From an uncultured Clostridia bacterium (GTDB taxonomy: Bacteria; Bacillota; Clostridia; Lachnospirales; Anaerotignaceae): 64,000 nt of DNA. Positions 8,448 through 15,914 of this stretch are shown piece by piece. Location: contig CALCGT010000006.1 in NCBI GenBank assembly GCA_937901125.1, positions 1 through 64,000 of the forward strand, given 5' to 3'. Under the pieces are notes generated by a model. The model did not search any database, was not told where the DNA came from, and worked only from the letters and a program-made list of their open reading frames with translations. Position 1 is the first letter of the stretch. Each line of letters starts with the position of its first letter. The position numbers were made by a program, and so were the translations under genes.

Positions 8448-10775
8448 ATGAATACTGTGATTCAAACGATAAACAGCGGCTGTCGCTTTTATCTGGGCGA
8501 TTGTCCGGATGCCTGGCAGGCATGGTATGATGATTCAGCCTGGACTGAAGTCACTTTACCGCACGATTGGTCCGTTACGCAGCCTTTTGCCAAGGAATAT
8601 TCCAGCGGTACCGGATATCTGACCGGTGGTATAGGCTGGTACCGCCTTCATATTCCACTGAAAGAGGAATGGAAAGGCCGCCGTGTCTCTATCACTTTTG
8701 ATGGAATTTATAAAAACAGCCGTATATGGTGCAACAGCTATTATCTGGGCGGAAGACCCAATGGATACATACCACAGACCTATGACATCACCGATTTTCT
8801 CCGCTATGATGCGGATACCATTATCGCAGTCTATGTAGATCATCGTGATATAGCAGATTCCCGTTGGTATACCGGATCCGGTATTACCCGCAAGGTCACT
8901 TTAACCGTCACCGATGCCGTTCATATGGTGCCTGATGGAATCAGCTTTACAACACCTTCTGTTTCTACAGAAGCCGCATTCTGGCAGGTTCGCACCGAGA
9001 TCCGCAATGCTGCTTCCACAGATGCCAACGTAACTCTCCTTCATCGTCTGACTGATCGTACAGATACCATCATATCGGAAGCAGCTGGATCTATGTCAGT
9101 ACCAGCTGGTTCTGTCGGCATTGCTGACATCTCCTCTTCCATCGAAAACCCATTTCTCTGGTCTCCGGATCATCCGAATCTGTACACTTTAAGTACCTAT
9201 TTGCAGTCCGATAATGAACTTTCTCTGATTGATACCCGAAAAGTCGGCATCCGAGATTTTGTTTTTGACGCGGATCTTGGTTTCTTCTTAAATAAAGAAC
9301 CTTTGCTTTTGAAAGGTGTATGCCTCCACCATGATGCCGGATGTCTGGGAGCTGCTGTAACCCCGGCAATATGGCGCCGTCGTTTAGCTTCGTTGAAAAA
9401 AATGGGCTGCAATGCGATACGAACTTCACATAATCCACATATGCCGGAGCTTTATGATCTGTGCGATTCTATGGGATTCATTATGATGGATGAAGCCTTT
9501 GATGAATGGGAAGGTCCCAAAAACAAATGGAGTACCGGTCATAATGTATATCCCCCGAAACATCAAGGCTATTATGTAGATTTTCCGGAATGGCACGAAC
9601 GGGATCTGATTGATTGGGTACGTCGCGATCGCAACCATCCCAGCATCTTACTCTGGAGTATCGGTAATGAAATCGATTACCCAAATGATCCGTATTGTCA
9701 TCCTTCTTTCAAGACTATGACCGGTAACAATGATGCCAATAAACCGGCTCAGGAACGCCAGTATAACGCCTATCGCCCCAATGCAGAGCGTTTAGGTGTT
9801 TTATCCAGACAACTAACGGATATTGTAAAGAAAACAGATCCAACCCGGCCGGTAACTTTAGCTGCTGCTTTTCCCGAACTTTCTTCCACCGTTGGTTTTA
9901 TCGATCCTTTAAACGTTGTCGGATATAATTATAAAGAACATCTTTATGAAGAAAGTCATACCCGTTTCCCGGACAAACATTTTCTTGGAAGTGAAAATGG
10001 TCATGGTTATAAAGCCTGGCGTTATGTAACCGATAATGAGTATATTTCCGGTCAGTTCTTATGGACCGGTATCGATTATCTGGGCGAGGCACACGGCTGG
10101 CCGATTCACGGTTCCGGCGCCGGAATTATCACGTTAGCGGGTTTTGAAAAAACATCCTATTACCGCCGCCAGAGTTTCTGGACTTCAGAACCCATGGTTC
10201 ACCTGGCTACTACATGGCAGACTGACAATGTGCATGAATTTACACCGGTATCTGAATCCTGGAATTATATTCCCGGCCAGAACGTCACCGTCAAAATCTA
10301 TACCAATCAGCCATCCGTAATCCTTTACTTAAATGATCAGGAGCTCGGAACCTATACACGTGATTGGGAGGAGGATTGTATTTCTGTTATAATCCCATAC
10401 GCTCCAGGTACATTACGTGCTGTCGCAGGTCCGGCTGAACATTCCTTATTCACTGTAGGCACCGCCTGTCAGATTCATCTGCATTGCTGGGAAGATCCGG
10501 ATTTTGATTCCGATCCTTTATATCAGATCGAAGTATCCATGGTTGACAGTCAAGGACACCTGGTACCCCATGACAGCAGCCTTCTGTATGTTCAAATTGA
10601 AAATGGCGTTCTAAAAGGTTTGGAAAATGGCGATCTGGCAGATATTACAGATTACAGCGCTACTTATCGTCGTGCACATGATGGCCGATTGATAATCTAT
10701 GCTGCTGCCTGCGAAGGAGAGATGAAAATTTCAGTGTCCTCCCCGCATCTGCCGCCTGCTTCCATTACTCTTTAA
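8448..10775 (+). CDS. Glycoside hydrolase family 2 protein (beta-galactosidase-like)
   Basis: At 775 residues the order is GH2 sugar-binding jelly roll (~20-150), Ig-like domain (~160-265), TIM barrel (~270-560) and a C-terminal region resembling GH2 accessory domains (DUF4982 type). The barrel carries SIGNEID with E408 as likely acid/base and LGSENGHG with E516 as likely nucleophile; the NPHMP and WTGIDYLGE stretches are also typical of GH2. There is no signal peptide, so the enzyme is expected in the cytoplasm acting on imported sugars. It is followed 32 bp later by the oxidoreductase gene in one operon. Whether it is a galactosidase, glucuronidase or another GH2 activity cannot be told from sequence alone. 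Confidence 0.9.
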   Translation: MNTVIQTINSGCRFYLGDCPDAWQAWYDDSAWTEVTLPHDWSVTQPFAKEYSSGTGYLTGGIGWYRLHIPLKEEWKGRRVSITFDGIYKNSRIWCNSYYLGGRPNGYIPQTYDITDFLRYDADTIIAVYVDHRDIADSRWYTGSGITRKVTLTVTDAVHMVPDGISFTTPSVSTEAAFWQVRTEIRNAASTDANVTLLHRLTDRTDTIISEAAGSMSVPAGSVGIADISSSIENPFLWSPDHPNLYTLSTYLQSDNELSLIDTRKVGIRDFVFDADLGFFLNKEPLLLKGVCLHHDAGCLGAAVTPAIWRRRLASLKKMGCNAIRTSHNPHMPELYDLCDSMGFIMMDEAFDEWEGPKNKWSTGHNVYPPKHQGYYVDFPEWHERDLIDWVRRDRNHPSILLWSIGNEIDYPNDPYCHPSFKTMTGNNDANKPAQERQYNAYRPNAERLGVLSRQLTDIVKKTDPTRPVTLAAAFPELSSTVGFIDPLNVVGYNYKEHLYEESHTRFPDKHFLGSENGHGYKAWRYVTDNEYISGQFLWTGIDYLGEAHGWPIHGSGAGIITLAGFEKTSYYRRQSFWTSEPMVHLATTWQTDNVHEFTPVSESWNYIPGQNVTVKIYTNQPSVILYLNDQELGTYTRDWEEDCISVIIPYAPGTLRAVAGPAEHSLFTVGTACQIHLHCWEDPDFDSDPLYQIEVSMVDSQGHLVPHDSSLLYVQIENGVLKGLENGDLADITDYSATYRRAHDGRLIIYAAACEGEMKISVSSPHLPPASITL

Positions 10776-10807
10776 TCATATCAATCTTATTATAAGGAGG
10801 ATCTATT

Positions 10808-11959
10808 ATGAAACGTACAAGACTGCGATATGGCATGATCGGCGGTGGACTGAATGCCTTTATCGGTGATGTACACCGTAAAGCCGTTGCTATGAGTGAA
10901 ACTGCTGATCTTGTTTGCGGCTGTTTCTCAAGAGATACAGCAACCAACCAGGAATGCGGTATGCATTATGGCCTTGAAGAAAACCGCATTTATCCGGATT
11001 ATATAACCATGGCGGAAGAAGAGGCTAAGAGAGCGGATGGTATTGACTGGGTCAGCATCTGTTCTCCTAATAATCTCCATTATGAAGTTGCTAAAAAGTT
11101 TCTTGAATGCGGTATTCATGTTTATTGTGAAAAGCCTTTGACTTTTACCGTAGATCAGGCCGAAGAGCTTCAAAAGATTGCTTCTGAAAATAATCTTTTG
11201 TTTGGAGTCAATTATTCATATTCCGGCAACGCAATGGTTAAAGAAGCCCGTTATTTAGTACAAAGTGGTGCTATCGGCGAAGTCATCAATGTAAATGCTG
11301 AATACTTACAGGAATATTTGGTTGATGATATCGGAAATACCGATCAGGCTATGCTGAAACTTTCTTCCTGGCGTAAGGATCCGGAACTCTCCGGTGGATC
11401 TAACTGTGTAGGTGATATTGGTTCTCATATTGAGCATACTGTATCCTATATCACAGGATTGCATTTGACTCGGGTCTGTGCAATGCTGGACACGTATGGA
11501 CAACCCTTAGATCTGAATGCAAATATTCTTGTAGAATTTGATAACGGAGCTCATGGCGTTTTCTCTTCTTCCCAGGTTTGTGTAGGTCATATGAATGATC
11601 TGCGTGTACGTATCTTCGGAACAAAAGGAGCTATCGAATGGATACAGGAAGAGCCGAATATACTTCGCTTCACTCCCAAAGGACAGCCCACACAGATTTT
11701 TAACCGAGGCATGGGATATGTTTCTCCTCGTACTGAAGAAGTGACACGGCTTCCCTTCGGTCATCCTGAAGGCTTATATGAAGCTTTTGCAAATATGTAT
11801 CAGTCTTTTGCAGGTGCTCTGTTAAAGCATATTAACGGTGAACAACCAGATTCCAGTGATCTGGATTTCCCAACTGTGGAAGACGGAGTTGCCGGAGTTC
11901 GATTTATCCAGGCAAGTCTTGTAAGTAATCGAAATGGTTCCGTATGGACTGAGATTTAA
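10808..11959 (+). CDS. Gfo/Idh/MocA family NAD(P)-dependent oxidoreductase
   Basis: The 383-residue protein begins with a Rossmann fold (YGMIGGGLNAFIGDVHRKA) and contains the family's CEKPL motif (E108-K109-P110). A C-terminal alpha/beta domain includes a GDIGSHIEH stretch that supplies the usual Asp/His catalytic residues. Family members oxidise or reduce sugars and cyclitols, or hydrolyse glycosides by transient oxidation. Its AAGGAGG site and 32-bp gap from the GH2 gene indicate a shared transcript, so it probably processes a sugar released by the glycosidase. The exact substrate is unknown. Confidence 0.9.
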   Translation: MKRTRLRYGMIGGGLNAFIGDVHRKAVAMSETADLVCGCFSRDTATNQECGMHYGLEENRIYPDYITMAEEEAKRADGIDWVSICSPNNLHYEVAKKFLECGIHVYCEKPLTFTVDQAEELQKIASENNLLFGVNYSYSGNAMVKEARYLVQSGAIGEVINVNAEYLQEYLVDDIGNTDQAMLKLSSWRKDPELSGGSNCVGDIGSHIEHTVSYITGLHLTRVCAMLDTYGQPLDLNANILVEFDNGAHGVFSSSQVCVGHMNDLRVRIFGTKGAIEWIQEEPNILRFTPKGQPTQIFNRGMGYVSPRTEEVTRLPFGHPEGLYEAFANMYQSFAGALLKHINGEQPDSSDLDFPTVEDGVAGVRFIQASLVSNRNGSVWTEI

Positions 11960-11967
11960 GAATAAAA

Positions 11968-12007
11968 AACGTTGGTGAATGCTCTCAAGCATCACCAACG
12001 TTTTTTA
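11968..12007 (+). terminator. Terminator of the GH2 operon
   Basis: AACGTTGGTGA pairs with TCACCAACGTT, with an inner TGCT/AGCA extension, followed by six Ts. It also serves the convergent small gene. Confidence 0.9.
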
Positions 12008-12235
12008 TCATATATTTCCCAAAAAATCTTCAATAACATCCATTACCTGACATTCTGAAAGCCGATAACAGTTACATCGTTCTACTAATTGACATATCAT
12101 TCCTTTATTGCAGCTGATATCTTTGATTTCTCTTAAAACATTTGTTTTTCCATCAACTTCCTGCAAAACTGCAATTCCAAAACATTCCATTCCATCACAC
12201 AGAGACTGTAAAACCATATAACTGCACACTTCCAT
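12008..12235 (-). CDS. Small conserved-looking protein (possibly DUF6514-like)
   Basis: This 75-residue frame has a good ribosome site (GGAAGGGGG) about 10 bases before ATG and ends at the shared terminator, so it is probably real. The sequence has several cysteines (CSYMVL, MECFGIAV, CNCYRL) and a C-terminal VMDVIEDFLGN. It loosely recalls the small DUF6514 proteins of Clostridia, which is only a guess. No function is claimed. Confidence 0.5.
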   Translation of the reverse strand: MEVCSYMVLQSLCDGMECFGIAVLQEVDGKTNVLREIKDISCNKGMICQLVERCNCYRLSECQVMDVIEDFLGNI

Positions 12236-12422
12236 TCAAAATGCCCCCTTCCAATATAATAAAAAAAGTAAAATAATAATATCCTATTCAACCTATGAAT
12301 GTCAATGCAATGAGGCATTTTGTAATTTCATTGTAACAGTGTTTCAGTTTGATTACAAATCGTTTATGAGTTTAAAACAAAAAAACCGCTCAAACCCTCT
12401 GTTTAAGCGACTTTCAAGTGAG
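12236..12422. other. AT-rich spacer between the small gene and the tRNA cluster
   Basis: Apart from the tRNA terminator at its right end, this stretch is plain AT-rich sequence. It marks the junction between the carbohydrate region and the rest of the window. No integrase or attachment-site duplication is visible. Confidence 0.5.
12374..12409 (-). terminator. Terminator of the tRNA operon
   Basis: On the minus strand CGCTTAAAC pairs with GTTTGAGCG (one G-T pair) around a 5-nt loop and is followed by seven Ts. Confidence 0.85.
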
Positions 12423-12495
12423 TTGCGGAGATAGGACTTGAACCTATGGCCTTCGGGTTATGAGCCCGACGAGCTACCAACTGCTCCACTCCGCG
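12423..12495 (-). tRNA. Initiator tRNA-fMet (CAT)
   Basis: The cloverleaf has anticodon CAT. The features of the initiator are present: an unpaired C1-A72 at the acceptor end and three G-C pairs at the base of the anticodon stem (CGGG-CTCATAA-CCCG). CCA is not encoded. Confidence 0.95.
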
Positions 12496-12505
12496 ATGTT
12501 AAAAA

Positions 12506-12587
12506 TGGGGGAAGGTGGATTCGAACCACCGAAGGCAGTGCCAGCAGATTTACAGTCTGTCCCCTTTGGCCACTCGGGAATTCCTCC
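12506..12587 (-). tRNA. tRNA-Tyr (GTA)
   Basis: This 82-nt class II tRNA has a long variable arm and anticodon GTA (CTGTAAA loop). G1-C72 and A73 fit bacterial tyrosine identity. The acceptor stem GGAGGAA against TTCCCCC leaves an A3-C70 mismatch, unusual for an active tRNA. CCA is not encoded. Confidence 0.95.
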
Positions 12588-12591
12588 ATAA

Positions 12592-12664
12592 AGCCAACGA
12601 TCGGACTCGAACCGATAACCTGCTGATTACAAGTCAGCTGCTCTGCCAATTGAGCCACATCGGC
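12592..12664 (-). tRNA. tRNA-Thr (TGT)
   Basis: A regular cloverleaf with anticodon TGT in the loop CTTGTAA, a GTTCGAGTC T-arm and U73. It is the promoter-proximal gene of the three-tRNA operon. CCA is not encoded. Confidence 0.95.
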
Positions 12665-12689
12665 GTAACTCGTACTGAGTACAGATGAT

Positions 12690-12718
12690 ATAATACCATC
12701 GTTTTGTCTATCCGTCAA
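12690..12718 (-). promoter_or_regulatory. Promoter of the tRNA operon
   Basis: On the minus strand TTGACG (12718-12713) and TATTAT (12695-12690) are spaced by exactly 17 bp, just upstream of tRNA-Thr. Confidence 0.8.
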
Positions 12719-12745
12719 GCATTTTTTTGTAAAAATGAATATTTT

Positions 12746-12955
12746 TTAAAAAAACTTCGAAAAAGACCGTAAAATGCTGAATAAATAGGACTGCATGAAC
12801 CGCAGCACCGCCAGCAGGCTTGCCAGGTAGCACCCCAATTCGATGGGCTTTTGCATAAAATTGTTTTGCCATTTTGCCGAAGCCATAGCCTCCAGTATCG
12901 ACTGGATACAAAGGATCAGAAACAGCTGCCCCGCCAATGCCAAAAACCCATCCAT
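12746..12955 (-). CDS. Small hydrophobic protein of unknown function
   Basis: The frame encodes 69 residues with two hydrophobic segments (FLALAGQLFLILCIQSIL near the start and IELGCYLASLLAVL in the middle), so it is probably a two-pass membrane protein. An AAAGGAG site stands eight bases before the ATG, which supports this frame over the longer overlapping one. It lies just upstream of the tRNA promoter on the same strand. No family is recognised. Confidence 0.55.
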   Translation of the reverse strand: MDGFLALAGQLFLILCIQSILEAMASAKWQNNFMQKPIELGCYLASLLAVLRFMQSYLFSILRSFSKFF

Positions 12956-13142
12956 GTCCCGCTCTCCTTTGGAAAATCTTCAATTTATCTTATGAATTTC
13001 CCCCTTTTCAAATGCTGAAATTAGGTTCATAATAGAAAAAAGCAAGAAATAGAATCGACATGTATGGGGCTGCCCTGCAACCCCTGCCCGGGAAGATCAT
13101 ATATCAGATTGTATAAAAATTCCTCTGAGGGAGGTTTTGGAT

Positions 13143-14090
13143 ATGAAGAAAAAAATAGTGAAATATTTTCTGGCATTTTTCGGTACCATCGGTGCAGCCC
13201 TTGCCGGTCTGGCGGGCTATCAGAAACTTTGCCTGAAAAAAGCCCAAAAGAAAAAAGATGAGACTCATCTGATGGAAACATATGAAACAGAAGAAGGTAC
13301 CATTGCCTATCGTTCCCTGGGCCATGGCAGGCCCCTGCTTTTAGTACACAGCATGATGCTTGGGGCATCCTCCCGGGAATGGGATGATGTAGCGGATGCG
13401 TTGGCGGCAGATTACCATGTTTATGCTGTGGATCTGCCTGGCTTCGGCAATTCCTTCTGTCCCAAAGAACCCTGGACAGCATATCAATACGCAACTTTTC
13501 TCCACGATTTCATTGAAAAGGCAGTGAAACGCCCCGTCTGCTTCTGCGGTGCAAACGCAGGTGCCGATTTCGGTCTGATCCTTTCCCTGCTCCATCCTGA
13601 GGACATCCGCCGTATGGTGATGATCTCCCCGGAAGGCATCGGCAAAGGCTTTGCCACCGAAGAGGATACAAAGCCCCTGTCCCTGCTCCTTGCCCCTGTG
13701 GCAGGCACCCAGAAATTCCTTTTGAGCACCTCCAAAGGGAAGCTCAAGGCTATTTTAGAAAATGCTTTTTACGCCAAGGAAACCATTTCCCCGGAACTGG
13801 TGCAGAGATATGCCGACGCTGCCCGATACGGCATCCATGCCCAGGCAACCTTCGCCGGCATTCAAACAAGGTTTTACGCAGCAGATACAAAGCCTGCGTT
13901 TGCACAGCTTTCCATCCCCTTCCTGATGATCTGGGGCGAGGAAAATAAAATGAATCCCGCCGCCCATTTTGACACAGCGGAAAAAATGAAGGACTATGGT
14001 TCCTTCGCCCTCTTTGAAAAAACAGGTGCTTTGCCCCATATAGAAAACAGCAAAGCTTTTTTGGAAAATGCAAAAGATTTTTTGAAATAA
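13143..14090 (+). CDS. Alpha/beta-hydrolase fold protein lacking the nucleophile serine
   Basis: The start at 13143 has GGGAGG eight bases upstream. The 315-residue product has an N-terminal membrane anchor (residues ~6-26), then an alpha/beta-hydrolase fold with LLLVHSMMLG as the oxyanion region and VDLPGFGNS. The nucleophile elbow, normally G-x-S-x-G, reads G136-A-N138-A-G140, so the catalytic serine is replaced by asparagine. A likely catalytic histidine remains (ALPHIEN, H299) and an acid is offered by WGEEN. It may be a non-hydrolytic family member or use another chemistry. Two hotdog thioesterase genes follow closely in the same direction, so the three may act on the same acyl compounds. 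Confidence 0.75.
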   Translation: MKKKIVKYFLAFFGTIGAALAGLAGYQKLCLKKAQKKKDETHLMETYETEEGTIAYRSLGHGRPLLLVHSMMLGASSREWDDVADALAADYHVYAVDLPGFGNSFCPKEPWTAYQYATFLHDFIEKAVKRPVCFCGANAGADFGLILSLLHPEDIRRMVMISPEGIGKGFATEEDTKPLSLLLAPVAGTQKFLLSTSKGKLKAILENAFYAKETISPELVQRYADAARYGIHAQATFAGIQTRFYAADTKPAFAQLSIPFLMIWGEENKMNPAAHFDTAEKMKDYGSFALFEKTGALPHIENSKAFLENAKDFLK

Positions 14091-14113
14091 AGAAAAACAA
14101 AGGAGAAACATCA

Positions 14114-14584
14114 ATGAACTGGACAAAAATTGACGGACTTTCTCAGGCGGATATGGAAACCTTTTTTCGCAACGCCATGAAGCCCGATTCTGAGATCAAA
14201 CACCACGGTGTCATCCCCCGTATGGACCCTTGCTTCGTTTCCTGCGATTTTGAAAAAGGCACCATCGATATCGCCTATGATGTGCAGGAATGGGAGCTTA
14301 ACCCTGAGAATATCATCCATGGCGGCATGACCTCTACGGCACTGGATACTACCATGGGCATGCTGGCCCATTATTATACCCATCTGAATGCCCCCACAGT
14401 GGTAACGGTGACCATGAACGTCAGCTTCCTGAAGCCCATCGCTCTGGGGGACACCTTCCATATAAAATGTCAGCTGGATTCTGTGGGACGCACTCTGGCA
14501 ACGGTAAAGGCAGAAGTGCGGCTGGAACGGGACGATATTTTAGCATGTATCGCCACAGCCACATTTATGGCTGTCAGCGGTTAA
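14114..14584 (+). CDS. PaaI-type hotdog-fold thioesterase (copy 1)
   Basis: The 156-residue protein matches the single-domain 4HBT/PaaI family. ELNPENIIHGGMTSTALDTT (residues ~58-77) carries the N-x-x-x-x-HGG helix and the acidic residue typical of the acyl-CoA thioesterase active site, and TVTMNVSFLKPIALGD is the usual following strand pair. Such enzymes hydrolyse acyl-CoA thioesters in the cytoplasm. An AAGGAG site precedes the ATG. It is the second gene of a three-gene run with the hydrolase-fold gene and a second thioesterase. Its substrate is unknown. Confidence 0.85.
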   Translation: MNWTKIDGLSQADMETFFRNAMKPDSEIKHHGVIPRMDPCFVSCDFEKGTIDIAYDVQEWELNPENIIHGGMTSTALDTTMGMLAHYYTHLNAPTVVTVTMNVSFLKPIALGDTFHIKCQLDSVGRTLATVKAEVRLERDDILACIATATFMAVSG

Positions 14585-14597
14585 GGAGGTGGAACCA

Positions 14598-15092
14598 ATG
14601 GAACTGATTACATTAAAAGACGAGATTTCTTCTCAGGAAAATATGGAACAGTGGCTTTCTCAGCTGGGCCACCCCGATAATCCCATTTCCAACAAGGGAG
14701 TGCTGGTGCATCTGGAGCCCCATTTTGTTTCCTGCGATTTTGAAAAAAGAGAGGCTTGCATCGCCTTTGAAGCTCTGCCCTGGGAACTGAATCCCGGCGG
14801 CAGTCTCCACGGCGGTATCATCATCACCTGCTTCGATGTTTCCTTTGGCCTGACCTGCCATTATTATGCCAAACAGCACATGATCACCACCGTCAACCTG
14901 ACCACCACTTTCCTGAAGCCTGTCCTTCTGGGGGATATGGTACAGTATCGGGTGAAGATCACCAATCTGGGGCGTACCCTCATCAGCATGGTGGCAGAGG
15001 GCTGGGTCAACCGCAATGGAAAGGATATCCTTGTGGGTACAGCCACAGCAACCTTTATGAAGCTGGACAAGCTTTTTGAAAAACCCATCTAA
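14598..15092 (+). CDS. PaaI-type hotdog-fold thioesterase (copy 2)
   Basis: An AAGGAGG site eight bases before the ATG at 14598 decides the start. The 164-residue protein is clearly a diverged tandem copy of the preceding one: both share PHFVSCDFEK/PCFVSCDFEK, WELNP, HGG, TFLKPVLLGD/SFLKPIALGD and LGRTL/VGRTL. The HGG motif and the following Asp (LHGGIIITCFD) are kept, so it is probably an active acyl-CoA thioesterase. Two copies in a row suggest a heterodimer or two chain specificities, which is inference. A terminator follows. Confidence 0.85.
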   Translation: MELITLKDEISSQENMEQWLSQLGHPDNPISNKGVLVHLEPHFVSCDFEKREACIAFEALPWELNPGGSLHGGIIITCFDVSFGLTCHYYAKQHMITTVNLTTTFLKPVLLGDMVQYRVKITNLGRTLISMVAEGWVNRNGKDILVGTATATFMKLDKLFEKPI

Positions 15093-15099
15093 AAAAGTG

Positions 15100-15128
15100 A
15101 GACCTTCGCACTGCGAAGGTCTTTTTTC
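15100..15128 (+). terminator. Terminator of the hydrolase-thioesterase operon
   Basis: AGACCTTCGC and GCGAAGGTCT form a 10-bp stem with a 3-nt loop followed by a T-run. Confidence 0.9.
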
Positions 15129-15159
15129 TGTTCTTCTGTCTGTTAAATTGGATGATGCC

Positions 15160-15557
15160 TTACTTTTTCTCTCGATTATTCCAAACAGCTGCCAGAATAT
15201 CTTTCAGAACGAGAAAAGCATTTAAATCATCGTATCCATATTTTTCTTTCAGGTCGCCAAGCAGTCTGCTCAGCTCTGCCGCATAATAAGATACCTCCAC
15301 TTCCTGCTGATATTGAGCAAGGATGGGGTATTTTTTTGCCCACATTTTTGTCCAGTCAATTTTTTCAGATACCTCTTCACTGGTCCGTTCAATGGCTTCC
15401 TATATTCCAGAATATCCCTGTAAATTTCTGTACCATCCACTTCTTCTGTCCTATCCACAGCAGGCAGTTCGGCACTTTCCTTTTTTGCGCCGCATCCCGA
15501 AACCAACATGGTACAAACCATGCAGCATATGCCAAAAAGTACTCTTTTTTCTTTCAT
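15160..15557 (-). pseudogene. Small lipoprotein gene broken by a frameshift
   Basis: The gene starts with a lipoprotein signal (GICCMVCTMLVSGC) and reads to EIYRDILEYRK, near 15400. The natural continuation is in another frame: AIERTSEEVSEKIDWTKMWA and onward to WNNREKK at 15160. One missing A in the AGGAAGCC run near 15400 would explain it. Joined, the product would be about 130 residues, an acidic secreted lipoprotein of unknown function. It follows the XRE gene on the same strand, 38 bp apart. A sequencing error is as likely as true decay. Confidence 0.6.
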
Positions 15558-15595
15558 ACTTTCACCCCCAGATTCCTCGACACAAGCAAATTTGC

Positions 15596-15847
15596 TTATT
15601 CCTTTTCTGCGGGAACATACCGCAGCAGATCTTCCGTAGTACAGTCCAGGGCATAGCAGATGCGGGCAAGGATATCCAGATCCATTTTTTCCACTTCGCC
15701 CTTATACCATTTGCTGACCACTTCAAACCTTGCATCGATGAGCTTTGCCAGCTGGTTTCTGGTGATGCCCCTCTCTTCCATGACTTCTTTTAGCCGCAAT
15801 TCCACAAAACCATAATCGGCGCGGATCAAAACAGGTCTTTCCTTCAT
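15596..15847 (-). CDS. XRE/Cro-type transcriptional repressor
   Basis: The 83-residue protein is almost entirely a helix-turn-helix of the Cro/C1 type (RLKEVMEERGITRNQLAKLI, then RFEVVSKWYKGE and LDILARICYALDCTTEDLL). This compact form belongs to the HTH_26-like group. An AGGAGGGG site precedes the ATG. The promoter carries a large inverted repeat over its -10 box, so the protein probably represses its own transcription. The downstream broken lipoprotein gene would be cotranscribed. Confidence 0.88.
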   Translation of the reverse strand: MKERPVLIRADYGFVELRLKEVMEERGITRNQLAKLIDARFEVVSKWYKGEVEKMDLDILARICYALDCTTEDLLRYVPAEKE

Positions 15848-15864
15848 GCTGTCCCCTCCTGTCT

Positions 15865-15914
15865 GTAACGTTCTTTATAGTAGCAATTATAAAGCGTTAC
15901 GGGGGACAAATCAA
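15865..15914 (-). promoter_or_regulatory. XRE promoter with overlapping palindromic operator
   Basis: On the minus strand TTGATT (15914-15909) and TATAAT (15891-15886) have a 17-bp spacer. A near-perfect inverted repeat covers the -10 region: GTAACG at 15865-15870 against CGTTAC at 15895-15900, and CTTTATA at 15873-15879 against TATAAAG at 15888-15894, with a 2-nt bulge. The -35 box overlaps the last codons of noc. Confidence 0.75.

Noticed and set aside
1..12422. A classical integrative island ending at the tRNA genes
   Set aside because: No integrase, transposase, or direct repeat of a tRNA end was found, so an island is left only as a possibility based on composition.
12708..12983. A longer minus-strand frame overlapping the small hydrophobic gene
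   Set aside because: It runs into the tRNA promoter and has a poorer start than the 69-residue frame with AAAGGAG.
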